A stretch of 64,000 bases of DNA, from NCBI GenBank assembly GCA_030770425.1, contig JASJFT010000051.1, positions 62,001 through 126,000 on the forward strand, given 5' to 3'. Shown piece after piece: positions 20,584 through 30,293 of this stretch. The notes below the pieces were generated by a model. That model was not told the DNA's origin. It ran no database searches and saw nothing but the letters and a program-made list of their open reading frames with translations. This DNA comes from Darksidea phi (taxonomy: Eukaryota > Ascomycota > Dothideomycetes > Pleosporales > Lentitheciaceae). The stretch's first letter is position 1. Every line of letters begins with the position of its first letter. A program made the translations under genes and the position numbers.

Positions 20584-21143
20584 GGAGGGATGGTCGAGTG
20601 GTGTGTGAGCACTCGTCCTGGAAGTCAACATCATCCTGCCAGTGAATTGACTGTGGGTTCGATTCCCGCTCCCTCCACCAATTTTCTCACACAGCCCAGA
20701 ATGTGGAAGGCGGGGACCACTTCTAGGCGGCAAAATCGCCCCTCAATTCCGTGTGCCGCCTGATCACGGAAGCGAGGGCGAAGCGAGCGCGGCGCCCGTT
20801 CCTCGGCCCGATCAGCTCGGTTCAAAAACCGATCTTCGCCAACCCACCTCCGAACCCTCCCCCCCCCCAGGGATAATAGTCACGTGGCTAGAAGTTCTAC
20901 CGGCCTGTTTCCAGCTGTCAAAGGCCGGAATAATAGAACTTGCCCTAACCCTATTAGAAGAGGTGGATATTGTGTTATCTTGGCAGCCTATAGTCAATTT
21001 ATTGTGTATTCGCCTAGGGTTTTGTACCGAAGAAGTTTCCCCCTAGATATGCAACCAAAAGCTGGATTTGTTTAACCCCCCGACTGTATTTCGTGCGTTC
21101 TGTATATACCCAAATATAGTTACCACAATGGAAATCCTTACCA
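20584..21143 (+). mobile_element. tRNA-derived SINE, copy B
   Basis: The first 97 bp (20584-20680) are tRNA-like. A 7-bp acceptor stem GGAGGGA pairs with TCCCTCC and is followed by ACCA, so a CCA tail is encoded. The A box TGGTCGAGTGG is at 20591-20601 and the B box GGTTCGATTCC at 20656-20666. The long variable region and anticodon loop CTGGAAG fit a serine tRNA (GGA) ancestor. Encoded CCA means the head was copied from a mature tRNA. A roughly 460-bp body follows and ends at GGAAATCCTTACC. The whole element matches copy A. I found no clear target duplication here, so this copy is older or its flank has decayed. Confidence 0.85.
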
Positions 21144-21838
21144 AATTCTAAGTTTAGTTACGTTACTATAAGCTATGATCCAAGATATACATAAAGAATA
21201 GACTAATTAGGCTTAGTGGCTAGCTAAGGTTATCTATATATTATAATACTCCTCGGCCTTATACGAAATACCAGAAAATACTACTCTTACTATAGAAACA
21301 GTTGACCTAGTTAGTTTACTCATCATTACGGGGCTCGCGGGCTCGGTCTTTATCGTTCTCAGACCAGACTAAGAGTCGACCTCTCAATCTTTGATGTCCA
21401 TTCTGACGCTTGTCAGTTTATGATTAGCTCTTCTTTCGATTCACTTGTTTGGTCTGACTGTGGGGATATTGGGTGTATGTACACCTAGCGCAACTTTTAC
21501 GTATTCTGCACGGCCACTTAGCTCTCAAGTAGTGCAGCTAGCGGAAGCATTGCCGTCATATTTGGGAGCGTTGTATACGGTCTAGCTGGCTTAATGATGA
21601 ATGGGTCTTTTATGCGAACCTTAATTCGCTAGATGAGTAGGAGCAACGCGAAGATGGCTGCTAGAAACGTAGATCTTAATACGAATGAATACCCAAATCT
21701 ACATATATTCGAAGCGAGTGTTGCTGATGGAACAACCACTAGGTAATCTTCGGATAGACCATTTGGTGTTGAGTGAGCGAGGACACAATATATCAGTGGT
21801 AAAAGATTGACGGAACGTACGGAACTCGCCAAACCATC
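21144..21838. other. Intergenic region, nothing recognised
   Basis: This is the flank between SINE copy B and the 3' end of the GFA gene. Only short frames occur. Confidence 0.6.
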
Positions 21839-22996
21839 CTACTCCTGACGAACGTGCTGTATAAATCCCGTATTTAATTCCTGCATATCCTTAGCAACAT
21901 GTTCTTTCCCATCATTTCTCGCAGCCCATTCTTTAAGGCCTTTCTCAAGCCCGCTGATTAACCCCCTATTCAAAGCATTCTCTTCGAAGCTGACCCGTCC
22001 GGTCCACCAAGCCAGTATCTCCGCTGCCCTCGCTCCACTCTCCACATCCAACAAGCCTACGGCTACATCGACAATAGTTGGTCTCTCATCGCCGTCCCAG
22101 AAGATATTTGCTCCGCATGTATTGCAAAAAGTTCGTGTGACGCTCTTGGAGCTGCGGAATGTTGTCATCCGGCCCCAGTACGGTTTGCGTGTAAAAGGTT
22201 GGGTGCCTTCTACATCGAGAAAGATATTGGCGGTCGGGATGAAGGCCCAGCATGTAATGTCAAAGCCTGAGGCGCGGCGGCAGCTGTTGCAGGCACATGT
22301 TCCAGCTAGATAGCGGGTAGATGTCGGGAGCCACCAAGGTTGGTTCGTAGGATTTGCGGATGAGCTGCTATGGTACGGGACAATTAGATCCGGGTAGGGT
22401 GATTTGGCGGTTCTGGAAGCTTCATTCGGCGGACGAATATAGAACTGGACGCCTTTGCAGTGGCAGTGTGCGTGTATCGGTGCTTGCTCCGTTCCCTCGC
22501 TATCGACTGGTTTTGAGCACCAGCCGAGAGGCACTTCTTCGCTTTTGCTTGGCTCTTGGAGGTACCGTTTTAGTTCCTCGCCGTTGATGCGTGTGATAAA
22601 CTGGCTTGCTCCACCATCGCGAGTATCCTCAATCCAGATATGGGCCTTGTACTCTACAATACCGTCTGTACTATCAATCTGTAAAGTTCCCGTGGCAGCT
22701 TCAAAGTGACCGTCATGGTTGTACTCGAGGTACATCTGTGTGCCACATGTTGAACAGAAATGGCGGGTCAAAATGTCTGAGCTCTTGTATGGTGTCAATG
22801 CCGATAATTCCGGTTTTCGTGATTCAAGGCCGTGAGTTATGTTTATGTAACTGGTGAGCAAAGTGCCAGAGATTCGGCGCGAGATGTCGCAGTTGCAGAG
22901 GTGTGTTGACAAAGGAAGCGAGGTTACAGGGACGCTAAAGGTGTAGCTTGCGGCCTTGCACATACAGGCAACGGTTAGTTGCCTTAACTCTGCCAT
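21839..22996 (-). CDS. Tandem GFA-domain (CENP-V/GFA, Mss4-like fold) protein
   Basis: This intronless gene encodes 385 residues with two GFA (PF04828) domains. The family takes its name from glutathione-dependent formaldehyde-activating enzyme and binds zinc through CxC, CxC..C and CxxC clusters. Domain 1 (about 9-140) has C11/C13, C34/C36 and C81/C84. Domain 2 (about 176-320) has C178/C180, C234/C236/C239 and C291/C294. In domain 1 the third Cys of the CxCxxCR motif is Ser (CNCDISRR, residue 39), so one zinc ligand is missing, while domain 2 is complete (CACNSCRR). The C-terminal 60 residues are helical and polar. Most fungal relatives have this double architecture and unknown substrates. 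Start ATG 22996 directly precedes the first zinc motif by ten residues, which is normal. Confidence 0.9.
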   Translation of the reverse strand: MAELRQLTVACMCKAASYTFSVPVTSLPLSTHLCNCDISRRISGTLLTSYINITHGLESRKPELSALTPYKSSDILTRHFCSTCGTQMYLEYNHDGHFEAATGTLQIDSTDGIVEYKAHIWIEDTRDGGASQFITRINGEELKRYLQEPSKSEEVPLGWCSKPVDSEGTEQAPIHAHCHCKGVQFYIRPPNEASRTAKSPYPDLIVPYHSSSSANPTNQPWWLPTSTRYLAGTCACNSCRRASGFDITCWAFIPTANIFLDVEGTQPFTRKPYWGRMTTFRSSKSVTRTFCNTCGANIFWDGDERPTIVDVAVGLLDVESGARAAEILAWWTGRVSFEENALNRGLISGLEKGLKEWAARNDGKEHVAKDMQELNTGFIQHVRQE

Positions 22997-23798
22997 GGAG
23001 AGCTATACGAGTTCGATTCAAAAGGTAGAGATCACTTCGCAGTTTCTGAGACACGGATTAGGAGTTGTACAACGCCCGATGTGGAGATGAGTGTTGACAC
23101 TACCCCGCTCCGCTGTTCACGTCGAAAATGATGAATCACGGGATACGAGTTCGCGGCGCAATTGGCCCGACATTCGCAGTCGTTACGAGGGAGGCAAGAG
23201 GGAAAGAGTTGTGTTGGAGAGACGCTCATGGAGAGAGCGGAGTGTTGTTCTAGCAGCGACGTTTGCTGCCGCTCAGCGGCAAGCACTGGGGAGCGGCAAA
23301 TCTACGCATTGGCCCTCCTGTTCAGTCTGGAAAAGGCTAGACTGCTAACCATCAAAACCTAATTAGATGATATGTAAACACGTGCAGACTTGTTGCAACT
23401 GGCTGGCGTGATTTGTCCCCACGAAAATCGCAACTCCACGCTTCACAGCGCAATTCCACTATATAGTCGCTTGCAAAATCGGTTCCTGCTTTTTGTGTGC
23501 GCACTTTAAAGCTGCGCAGCCCCTACAGCGCTTGGCGTACGCTTTACTTAAATCGGTCTAGAGCGTGTGCAGGGATCCATAAGCAAGTACCTTGGATCTC
23601 AAAACCTGTTGAGGCTTACCATGCCCCGGTTTACCTCCGCATAACGTTACCTACACAACAATAGCTCAGCGCTGCGGATATTATCAGTTACTCACATCTG
23701 GATAAGTAATGAAATTGTTTTCAAATCAGGAATACTCTACAACCTATTAAAGCCTATATAAAGGAAGTTGCGTGGAGAGGACGTAGGTGGGGAGGAGG
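22997..23798. other. Intergenic region, nothing recognised
   Basis: This is a divergent-tail region between the GFA promoter and the 3' end of the STAND gene. Only short shadow frames are seen. Confidence 0.6.
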
Positions 23799-26692
23799 CT
23801 AAGAGTGTGAAGAGGTTGTGGTCATGGTCGTGGACTGCAACAGCTTGACGACGGCCTGGTACCCGTTCCGGGCGGCCAACCACAGCGGCGTCCAATCCCT
23901 ACTATCCTTCGACTCGACGTCGGCTCCAGCCTCGAGCAGCTGCTTGACGACGACCTCGTGCCCGTTCTCGGCGGCCAACCACAGCGGCGTCCAACCCCTA
24001 CTATCCTTTGACTCGACGTCGGCTCCAGCCTCGAGCAGCTGCTTGACAACAACCTCGTGCCCGTTCTCGGCGGCCAACCACAGCGGCGTCCAATCCCTAC
24101 TATCCTTCGACTCGACGTCGGCTCCAGCCTCGAGCAGCTGCTTGACGACGACCTCGTGCCCNNNNNNNNNNNNNNNNNNNNNNNNNNNNNNNNNNNNNNN
24201 NNNNNNNNNNNNNNNNNNNNNNNNNNNNNNNNNNNNNNNNNNNNNNNNNNNNNNNNNNNNCGTTCTCGGCGGCCAACAACAGCGGCGTCTGACCCCTTCT
24301 ATCCTTCGACTCAACGTCGGCCCCAGCCTCGAGCAGCTGCTTGACGACGACCTCGTGCCCGTTCTCGGCGGCCAACAACAGCGGCGTCTGATCGTAGTTG
24401 CTATCCTTCGACTCGACGTCGGCCCCAGCCTCGAGCAGCTGCTTGACGACGACCTCGTGCCCGTTCTCGGCAGCCAACAACAGCGGCGTCTGACCCCTAC
24501 TATCCTCCGACTCGACGTCGGCCTTGGCCTCGAGCAGCTGCTTGACGACGGCCTCGTGCCCTTTCTCGGCGGCCCACGATAGCGGCGTTCGACCCCAGCT
24601 CTCTTTCAACTCGACGTCGGCGCTCCGGAGAATTACCTTAATTGATTCTGTAAGTCCAAAGTACGCCGCAAAATGCAGTCCCGTCATTCGCCTTGGAAAT
24701 TCTTCACTGTAGTTGGAATCCCACCAGTAACTCTCGCGGGCTAGCATTCCCTGGGTTGCTGCTTCCATCTTTGACTCAGACTCTAGAAAGTCTATGATTA
24801 TTTCATGTAAATCCGAAGCCTGGCGAGCATGATGTCCCCAGTAGCACGTGGCGTAGTTATACAGCGGGTTGAGTTTCAGGCGCTCCTCGAAGCTAGAGTC
24901 TGAGGGACAAAATCCGCTTTCAAAGACGGTGAATGAGAGGTAGGTCACGCATATTGTTGTGATGTCGAATTCTACAGTCGGGAACCAGTCCTTTTGAGTC
25001 CGCTCAAAGTATTCTTGTGTTGTGTAATGGACTAAGCGGATGACACCGCTTTCGTCAACCGTGACAAGTCCGGCACATACCGAAACTATGTCCTCAACAT
25101 CTGGTATGTTGGTTTCGTCCAATTCTTCTTTCCCGACTTTGACTGCAAGAGCATGTTGAAGCTCTGTAGTAGTCAGTGGCCTCTTTGCACAAGTAATCCA
25201 TGACAGAACTTCCTTAGCAAGCTCTTTTTCGTCTGGTAGTTGCCCTTCAATTCGCTTCATGGTATCAGAATATGCACGATCATATGCTTCTGAGCCGCCA
25301 GCTAGCTTCTCTAAAGCATCTCGAATAGCTGCTGGGGATCTCTTCCCTTTTAAGGAGTTGAGGTGAAGCTGTGCAAGTAAAAACCTAGCAAAATTAGTGG
25401 GAATTTTTAAACGATATTATAAGAAGCTACATACATGCCATCAATAGCTTTGACAATCTTGGAGCTAATTTCCTGCTGTAGATCCGGATCACGTCGGACA
25501 AAACGGGGCAGGTTATCGATATTTCCTTTCACATATCTCTGTACGTCTTGCTCGTTGGCGCGGATCTCTAATCGCAAGTCTCCTTCAAATCTCTGCGTTA
25601 TGTCTGGGACGAATCTTGACGTTGCGAAAATATTCACTCCACATTTGTTCTGAAGTTCTGAGATTTCTGATAGTAAGTTCTCCCGGCAGCTATTATTAAC
25701 TCGACATTCGTCCAACGCATCGACGAGGATGAAGACTCGCGAATATTCAGCAGCCACCGTGTGAAGGGCCTTTAAGATTTTATCTTTCGAAGGCCGTCGT
25801 CTCTCAGATTTGCACTGGTCATAGAGGGATCTGACGCTCTGTGGCAGAGAAGATCTTCCTTGAGCCAGCTGCTTCAGTATGCTTGCGAGTAGGTCTTCTA
25901 GCGTTTGCTCGTTTTGCCGCTGGAAGTTGCAGTAGACGTACGTAACTATAATACTGCTGTCATCCTGGAAGCGTGTAGAAAGCTCTTCTATCACCATTGA
26001 TGTGAGGATTGTCTTTCCGGCTCCTGGAATGCCTTGGCAAAACAAAGTCTGCTTCTTGGTCTTCACCCAGCTTTTGAATTCTGCTGAATCCAAGAGCCAC
26101 TGTCCCGTACCATCTTGTCGCTGCTTGAGGAAGTCGCTCTGTTGAGAAGCATAGTCGACCGGTGTCAGCCAGTCGAAGATCGCCAGCTGTTCTTGATCTT
26201 CTTGGTATCGTACTAGTTTGGCGGTGTCGTCACTTGTACGCCGTAAAGTAAAGGCGTTTAGCAGATTGATGTTGACATTGACGCGACTCCGAAGATTGCG
26301 GATGTCCTCTGGCTCCAGAGACAGTCGCTTCCATGCCCTTACCACCTTGCGGCCGATGCTCGTTTGCTGTGATCCCAGCTTGGTGTATTTGTTTAATATG
26401 CACTCCAGTTCGCTAAGAATGTCCTTGCAGCCGTCAAGGATACTCTTCAAGTCTGCTTCCTCTTTCGAACTGAGCTCCCGTCCCGATACGGCTACCTCGG
26501 CATCTAGGAGAACGATCGAGAGGCTTCGGACTCTATGAATACATATATCAGCAATGACCCATCCTGCGTCATAGCTGCTTACACATCTGATGCGCCTTTG
26601 AACTCGTCGGGAGCGCCTGCGAAGTCTTTCCTGATCTTGTTGGCTAATTGGATTACCGCCAAAAAGTCGCTGATACTGAACCCGAAGCTCAT
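23799..26692 (-). CDS. STAND NTPase: N-terminal helical domain, NACHT, ankyrin repeats
   Basis: Exons 26583-26692, 25435-26532 and 23799-25384 are joined by two 50-nt introns (GTAAGC..CATAG, GTATGT..GCTAG). The splices give [19 protein letters not shown] and [16 protein letters not shown], both standard in the family. Order: fungal STAND N-terminal helical domain (1-110), NPHP3-like NACHT with Walker A GIPGAGKT (204-211), Walker [11 protein letters not shown] (about 303-312) and an ATSR sensor, winged helix ([17 protein letters not shown]), then about eight 33-residue ankyrin repeats. Such NLR-like proteins sense non-self and trigger programmed cell death. The repeats are almost identical at the DNA level. 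A 99-N assembly gap lies inside the array, and a length of 98 (2 modulo 3) is needed to keep frame. With 98 the protein has 930 residues. Confidence 0.9.
23850..24600 (-). repeat. 99-bp ankyrin-encoding tandem array
   Basis: Successive units read [20 protein letters not shown] plus a variable linker and TPLLLAAEN or TPLWLAAEN. They are near-identical in DNA outside a few codons (the Leu/Trp position and the SRD/SRG/SNYD/RRG linker). The array contains the sequence gap and is probably collapsed or mis-sized there. Confidence 0.9.
24162..24260. other. Assembly gap (99 N)
   Basis: Undetermined bases. The number of Ns equals one repeat unit but is out of phase: coding sequence ends AAC G before the gap and resumes GGG CAC after it, so the true length should be 2 modulo 3. 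Confidence 0.97.
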
Positions 26693-27833
26693 TGCGGTAT
26701 TTTTCTGTGTAGACAGAGATGTTGGGGACAGGGAGTTGTTGCGTCTCAACACCAAGATTGACCTCTGTTATGTCCAGTATGGTTAAGGTTGCTCAGCTAG
26801 GCGGAGTAATTAGCGGTTTCTACAGCACAGCCGCACTCGCACCTGCTCAGCACGAATGGCGTAGTGCCACGTAGCACGCAACCGGGCTTGATTCCCTGCC
26901 TGATTTATGCCCACTTAGGTAAAGTCGTTTGCCAAGAGCTACCAGGCTTGTACGACTTTAAACCGTATATTTACACGAAAAAGCGGAACCCGATTTTGTA
27001 AGTAATAGTAATATTAGGCGTAATTTTTAGTTTCGAAGCTAGCTATATATTATTTAAGCTCTAAATTTCTCTTTATATTAAAATAAAAAATTCTAATAGT
27101 AAGATTAGTTAGCTATTTAGAGCAAAAGTTTATATCTACTTTTAAATAAATTATTAATTTCTATGCATGCTTATATAGCTCTACGTATTCCACATATGCA
27201 CTAGCTCCATTTTCTACATCTAAAGCAGCAATAATTTAGTCATCTCTACGAGCGCATCTTCATTGTCACAGGAGGTGCGGGTGATGGGTAGATGGCGCAG
27301 CTACTCGCCACAGCAGCTAGTGCAAAGTTTCGAACAGATACAGTACATGTTCGCTTGCGGTGCTGTTGCTTCCTTGATATACCGGTATGTAAGAGAAGAG
27401 AGGAACTAGGTTGATTGCTGAGAGAAGACCGCAGAGGTCTACATGTAGCCGATAGTACAGTCGAATGAAGCTGAGGTCATCCCCGAATATTGCGAAGGGA
27501 ATAGGATTTGTCGTTCTCCATGGACGAGAGACGTGCTAGAGTCGCCGATTGCTTCGACGCTCAGGTCCGCAAGAACGCCGGTCCACGGCAAGTCAAGGCG
27601 GTGTGAGTTCAGTTTCCGACTGCGATGGATTTGGGCTGACTATGAGGGTTTCTGCCCAAGCTCAGCCACATTTCGCGGGGTAATCGGAGACACTCAGCCG
27701 CAGATGCCACACACTAGTTGGTCTGTGGACTCCTTTGCATCTTTAATATAACAATAACGAATTACTGGAATGAGATATCAGCCCTTTCCTAATATCCGCT
27801 TTGAGTTGGGGCCCTACTCCACTCTAATCGAGG
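26693..27833. other. Intergenic region, AT-rich in the middle
   Basis: This is the spacer between the divergently transcribed STAND and HET genes. About 27000-27200 is AT-rich with TA-biased words like RIP-decayed DNA. No gene is recognised. Confidence 0.65.
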
Positions 27834-30008
27834 ATGGACTTAGGGGCTAATGCAATACCACAATTGCTTGGGGATCTGCTCTCTCAAGTTGGACCGCTCC
27901 ACGGTTTCGACAGCCTTCTCCACAAGTTCTGTTCAATATGTGAATCGTGGCTGGGTAATCCGCTCCAACACGTTCAGAGCTTTGTCGGCGCTTCCAGAAG
28001 AGTTAAAGCAATCTCCCTTATACGGTCAGTCGAGCATTGGAACTCCGGTGGTCAGTTGGGTTGCATTCTCTGCCAAATCGTGAGCTTGGCCTCTGCGCGT
28101 ATTAAAGAATCTCGAAAGACATTACAGTTCGACGTTATCCAACTCTTCGTCACCCCAACACGCGACGATTTTCCCCACCGTATTACTCTGCGGGGCCTGG
28201 ACCCAGATATGGTTGGAAATGAAAGGCTGTGGGAAATCGAGCTTTATGCTACAGCGGGTAAGGCTTCACCTCCCTTTTGCATAGTAGAAGATCACATCCA
28301 GCCACATGCCAGCACAGTGGAAATTTCTGACTCGAATTGAATCGCAGAAACTCAAGACCCCCTTCCAGGTCTCCCCCTGCGTCGTGATCTGCCATCGAAC
28401 TTCGGATCAACAGAATGTCTTGATCTCATCACCGACTGGATACGGCGATGTAAGGACCTACACAAAAACCGGAACTGCCTATTTCCTACCCAGCCGCGTC
28501 TTCCGACTCGGATCCTCGACATCGGCTCAGAAATACCGACACTCGTAAAGCCTACCAATCAATGCAATTATTATGTTGCTCTTAGCCATTGCTGGGGTTC
28601 GCCCACCGGGGGAACGCCTCCTAAAACGCTTCGATCTAATGTTCAGGCACACTTTACGACTGGAGTTCCACGAGAATCTCTCTCACAATCCTTCAAAGAC
28701 GCCATAACGGTTACGAAATATCTGGGATATCGCTATCTTTGGATAGATTCGCTCTGTATCGTACAAGACGATAACGAAGACTGGAAAAGAGAATGCGGGC
28801 GCATGGCGGACGTATATGGCAATGCAGATCTTGTGATTGGCGCTACTTCAGCGGCAGAAAGTTCGTCTGGGTTTCTCGGCCCACGACCTGACTATCTCGA
28901 AGGCGCGTTCCGTCTCGAAGGCCCTCAGGGGCCCAAACAGACGGTATGGACAGTGCGTTATCGTTCCTCCCTACCCCACAATCCATGGATTATGAACCAG
29001 GAAGCCTTCAGGCCAGCAGACGAGGGGCCCCTCGAATCGCGAGCCTGGGCTTACCAGGAGCGACTCATGGCCAGACGATATGTGTCGTTCGGAAGGCATG
29101 AAGTATGCTGGGAATGCACGACCATGCTCGAGTGCGAATGCTGCTCGATACAGGGCTGTCGCGATGACTCAGGCACTCTTACTGTTCGGAAACAGTTCCT
29201 AGCGCCGCGCAAGTACAACCTAAGGCGAAAGTTAGCGCAACCCTTGGCGGCACCTTTACTGCATTCAGCATGGCGACATAACATCGTTGAGCCGTACTCT
29301 CGGCGCGAGCTGAGCGAGGCTTCCGATAGGCTGGTTGCCATCTCTGCCTCAGCTGCTAAAATCTCCGAGAAAGTGAATGATCGATATCTGGCTGGAATTT
29401 GGAGTGGAGACCTTTCCAACGGCGGCCTCCACTGGTACACCACTAAATTGAGTACGAGAGTCGAACATGGAGCGCCTTCTTGGAGTTGGGCTTCCGTCAC
29501 CGGCGGAGTCACCCACTTACGAAGGAGAAAGCTGAAACTAGATTGGGAACTTTCACCGGCAGTCTCGAGCATTGATTATGCTGTCCCGCCTGAAAATCGC
29601 TTCGGTTGTCCGACTCATGCGTCTATCACGCTGCACGGGAAGGCGATGCACGGGGTGAAACTCATGCGTAACTCGAACTCGGGCTTTGACATCCAAATAC
29701 CTTCGGGAAATGCTTTAGACTTGTTTGTGGATACAGAACTGGAGCCAATCCGGGTTTCAGAAGAAGGCGAGAATCCTGTGACGTCGGCAAGGAGAAGAAG
29801 AAGTCACACAGTCGACAGCGTGACGAAATCGAACGGGCAAGTCGAGCTTTTTGAGGGGCTTTATTGCTTGTCTTTGGCAACCCCGTTAGTTATGGTTTTG
29901 GGACTGGTATCCCTCAGACCAAAGCAATACGAACGAATCGGGCTTTGCGTATTAGAGCTGAAGGGAAACTCTAAAGCTTGGAAGGAGATAGAAGTAACGT
30001 TGATTTGA
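27834..30008 (+). CDS. HET-domain protein (heterokaryon incompatibility family)
   Basis: Exons 27834-28257 and 28348-30008 (90-nt intron, GTAAGG..CGCAG) encode 694 residues. Splicing removes an in-frame TGA at 28338-28340 and gives ELYATAETQDPLPGLPL. The N-terminal 140 residues carry the Cys-containing lead common in this subfamily (CSICESWLGNPLQHVQSF, CILCQIVSLAS). The HET domain (PF06985, about 216-370) has YVALSHCWG, the YLWIDSLCIVQDD core and ADVYGNADLVIGATSA. ESRAWAYQERLMARR and the Cys-rich WECTTMLECECC segment follow, and the tail ends in a typical beta-rich region. HET proteins trigger cell death when unlike strains fuse. It is convergent with the next gene. Confidence 0.92.
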
Positions 30009-30293
30009 GCACTCTAGTCCTACGTGCTACATATTTGAAACTCATTGGCTCAGAAAATACATCACATGACTACTGCCGAGAGGCATATAAAGGCACCTCT
30101 CCTCACATCTTCACCCACAGAGAGACAACACCAACACACAATCACAATAACTTATCAAGACTCGTTTATGCTAATTTCTTTACACATCTTCACTATTTGT
30201 TCAACTTACATAACCAAATCACCTATTACAAATTCGCTACCTCACAATCGTATAGCTAGCCACAAATTTCCTCCCCCCGCCCTCCAACGAATT

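Noticed and set aside
20584..20680. Functional serine tRNA gene
   Set aside because: The sequence encodes the CCA end and is followed by a body shared with another interspersed copy. The anticodon arm pairs poorly, so it is the head of a SINE.
23818..24582. Plus-strand frame rich in Ser/Ala opposite the ankyrin array
   Set aside because: It is the mirror of the 99-bp ankyrin repeats, open only because the unit length is a multiple of three.
28338..28340. Nonsense mutation in the HET gene at 27834
   Set aside because: A GTAAGG..CAG intron of 90 nt removes it in frame and restores a family-like junction.
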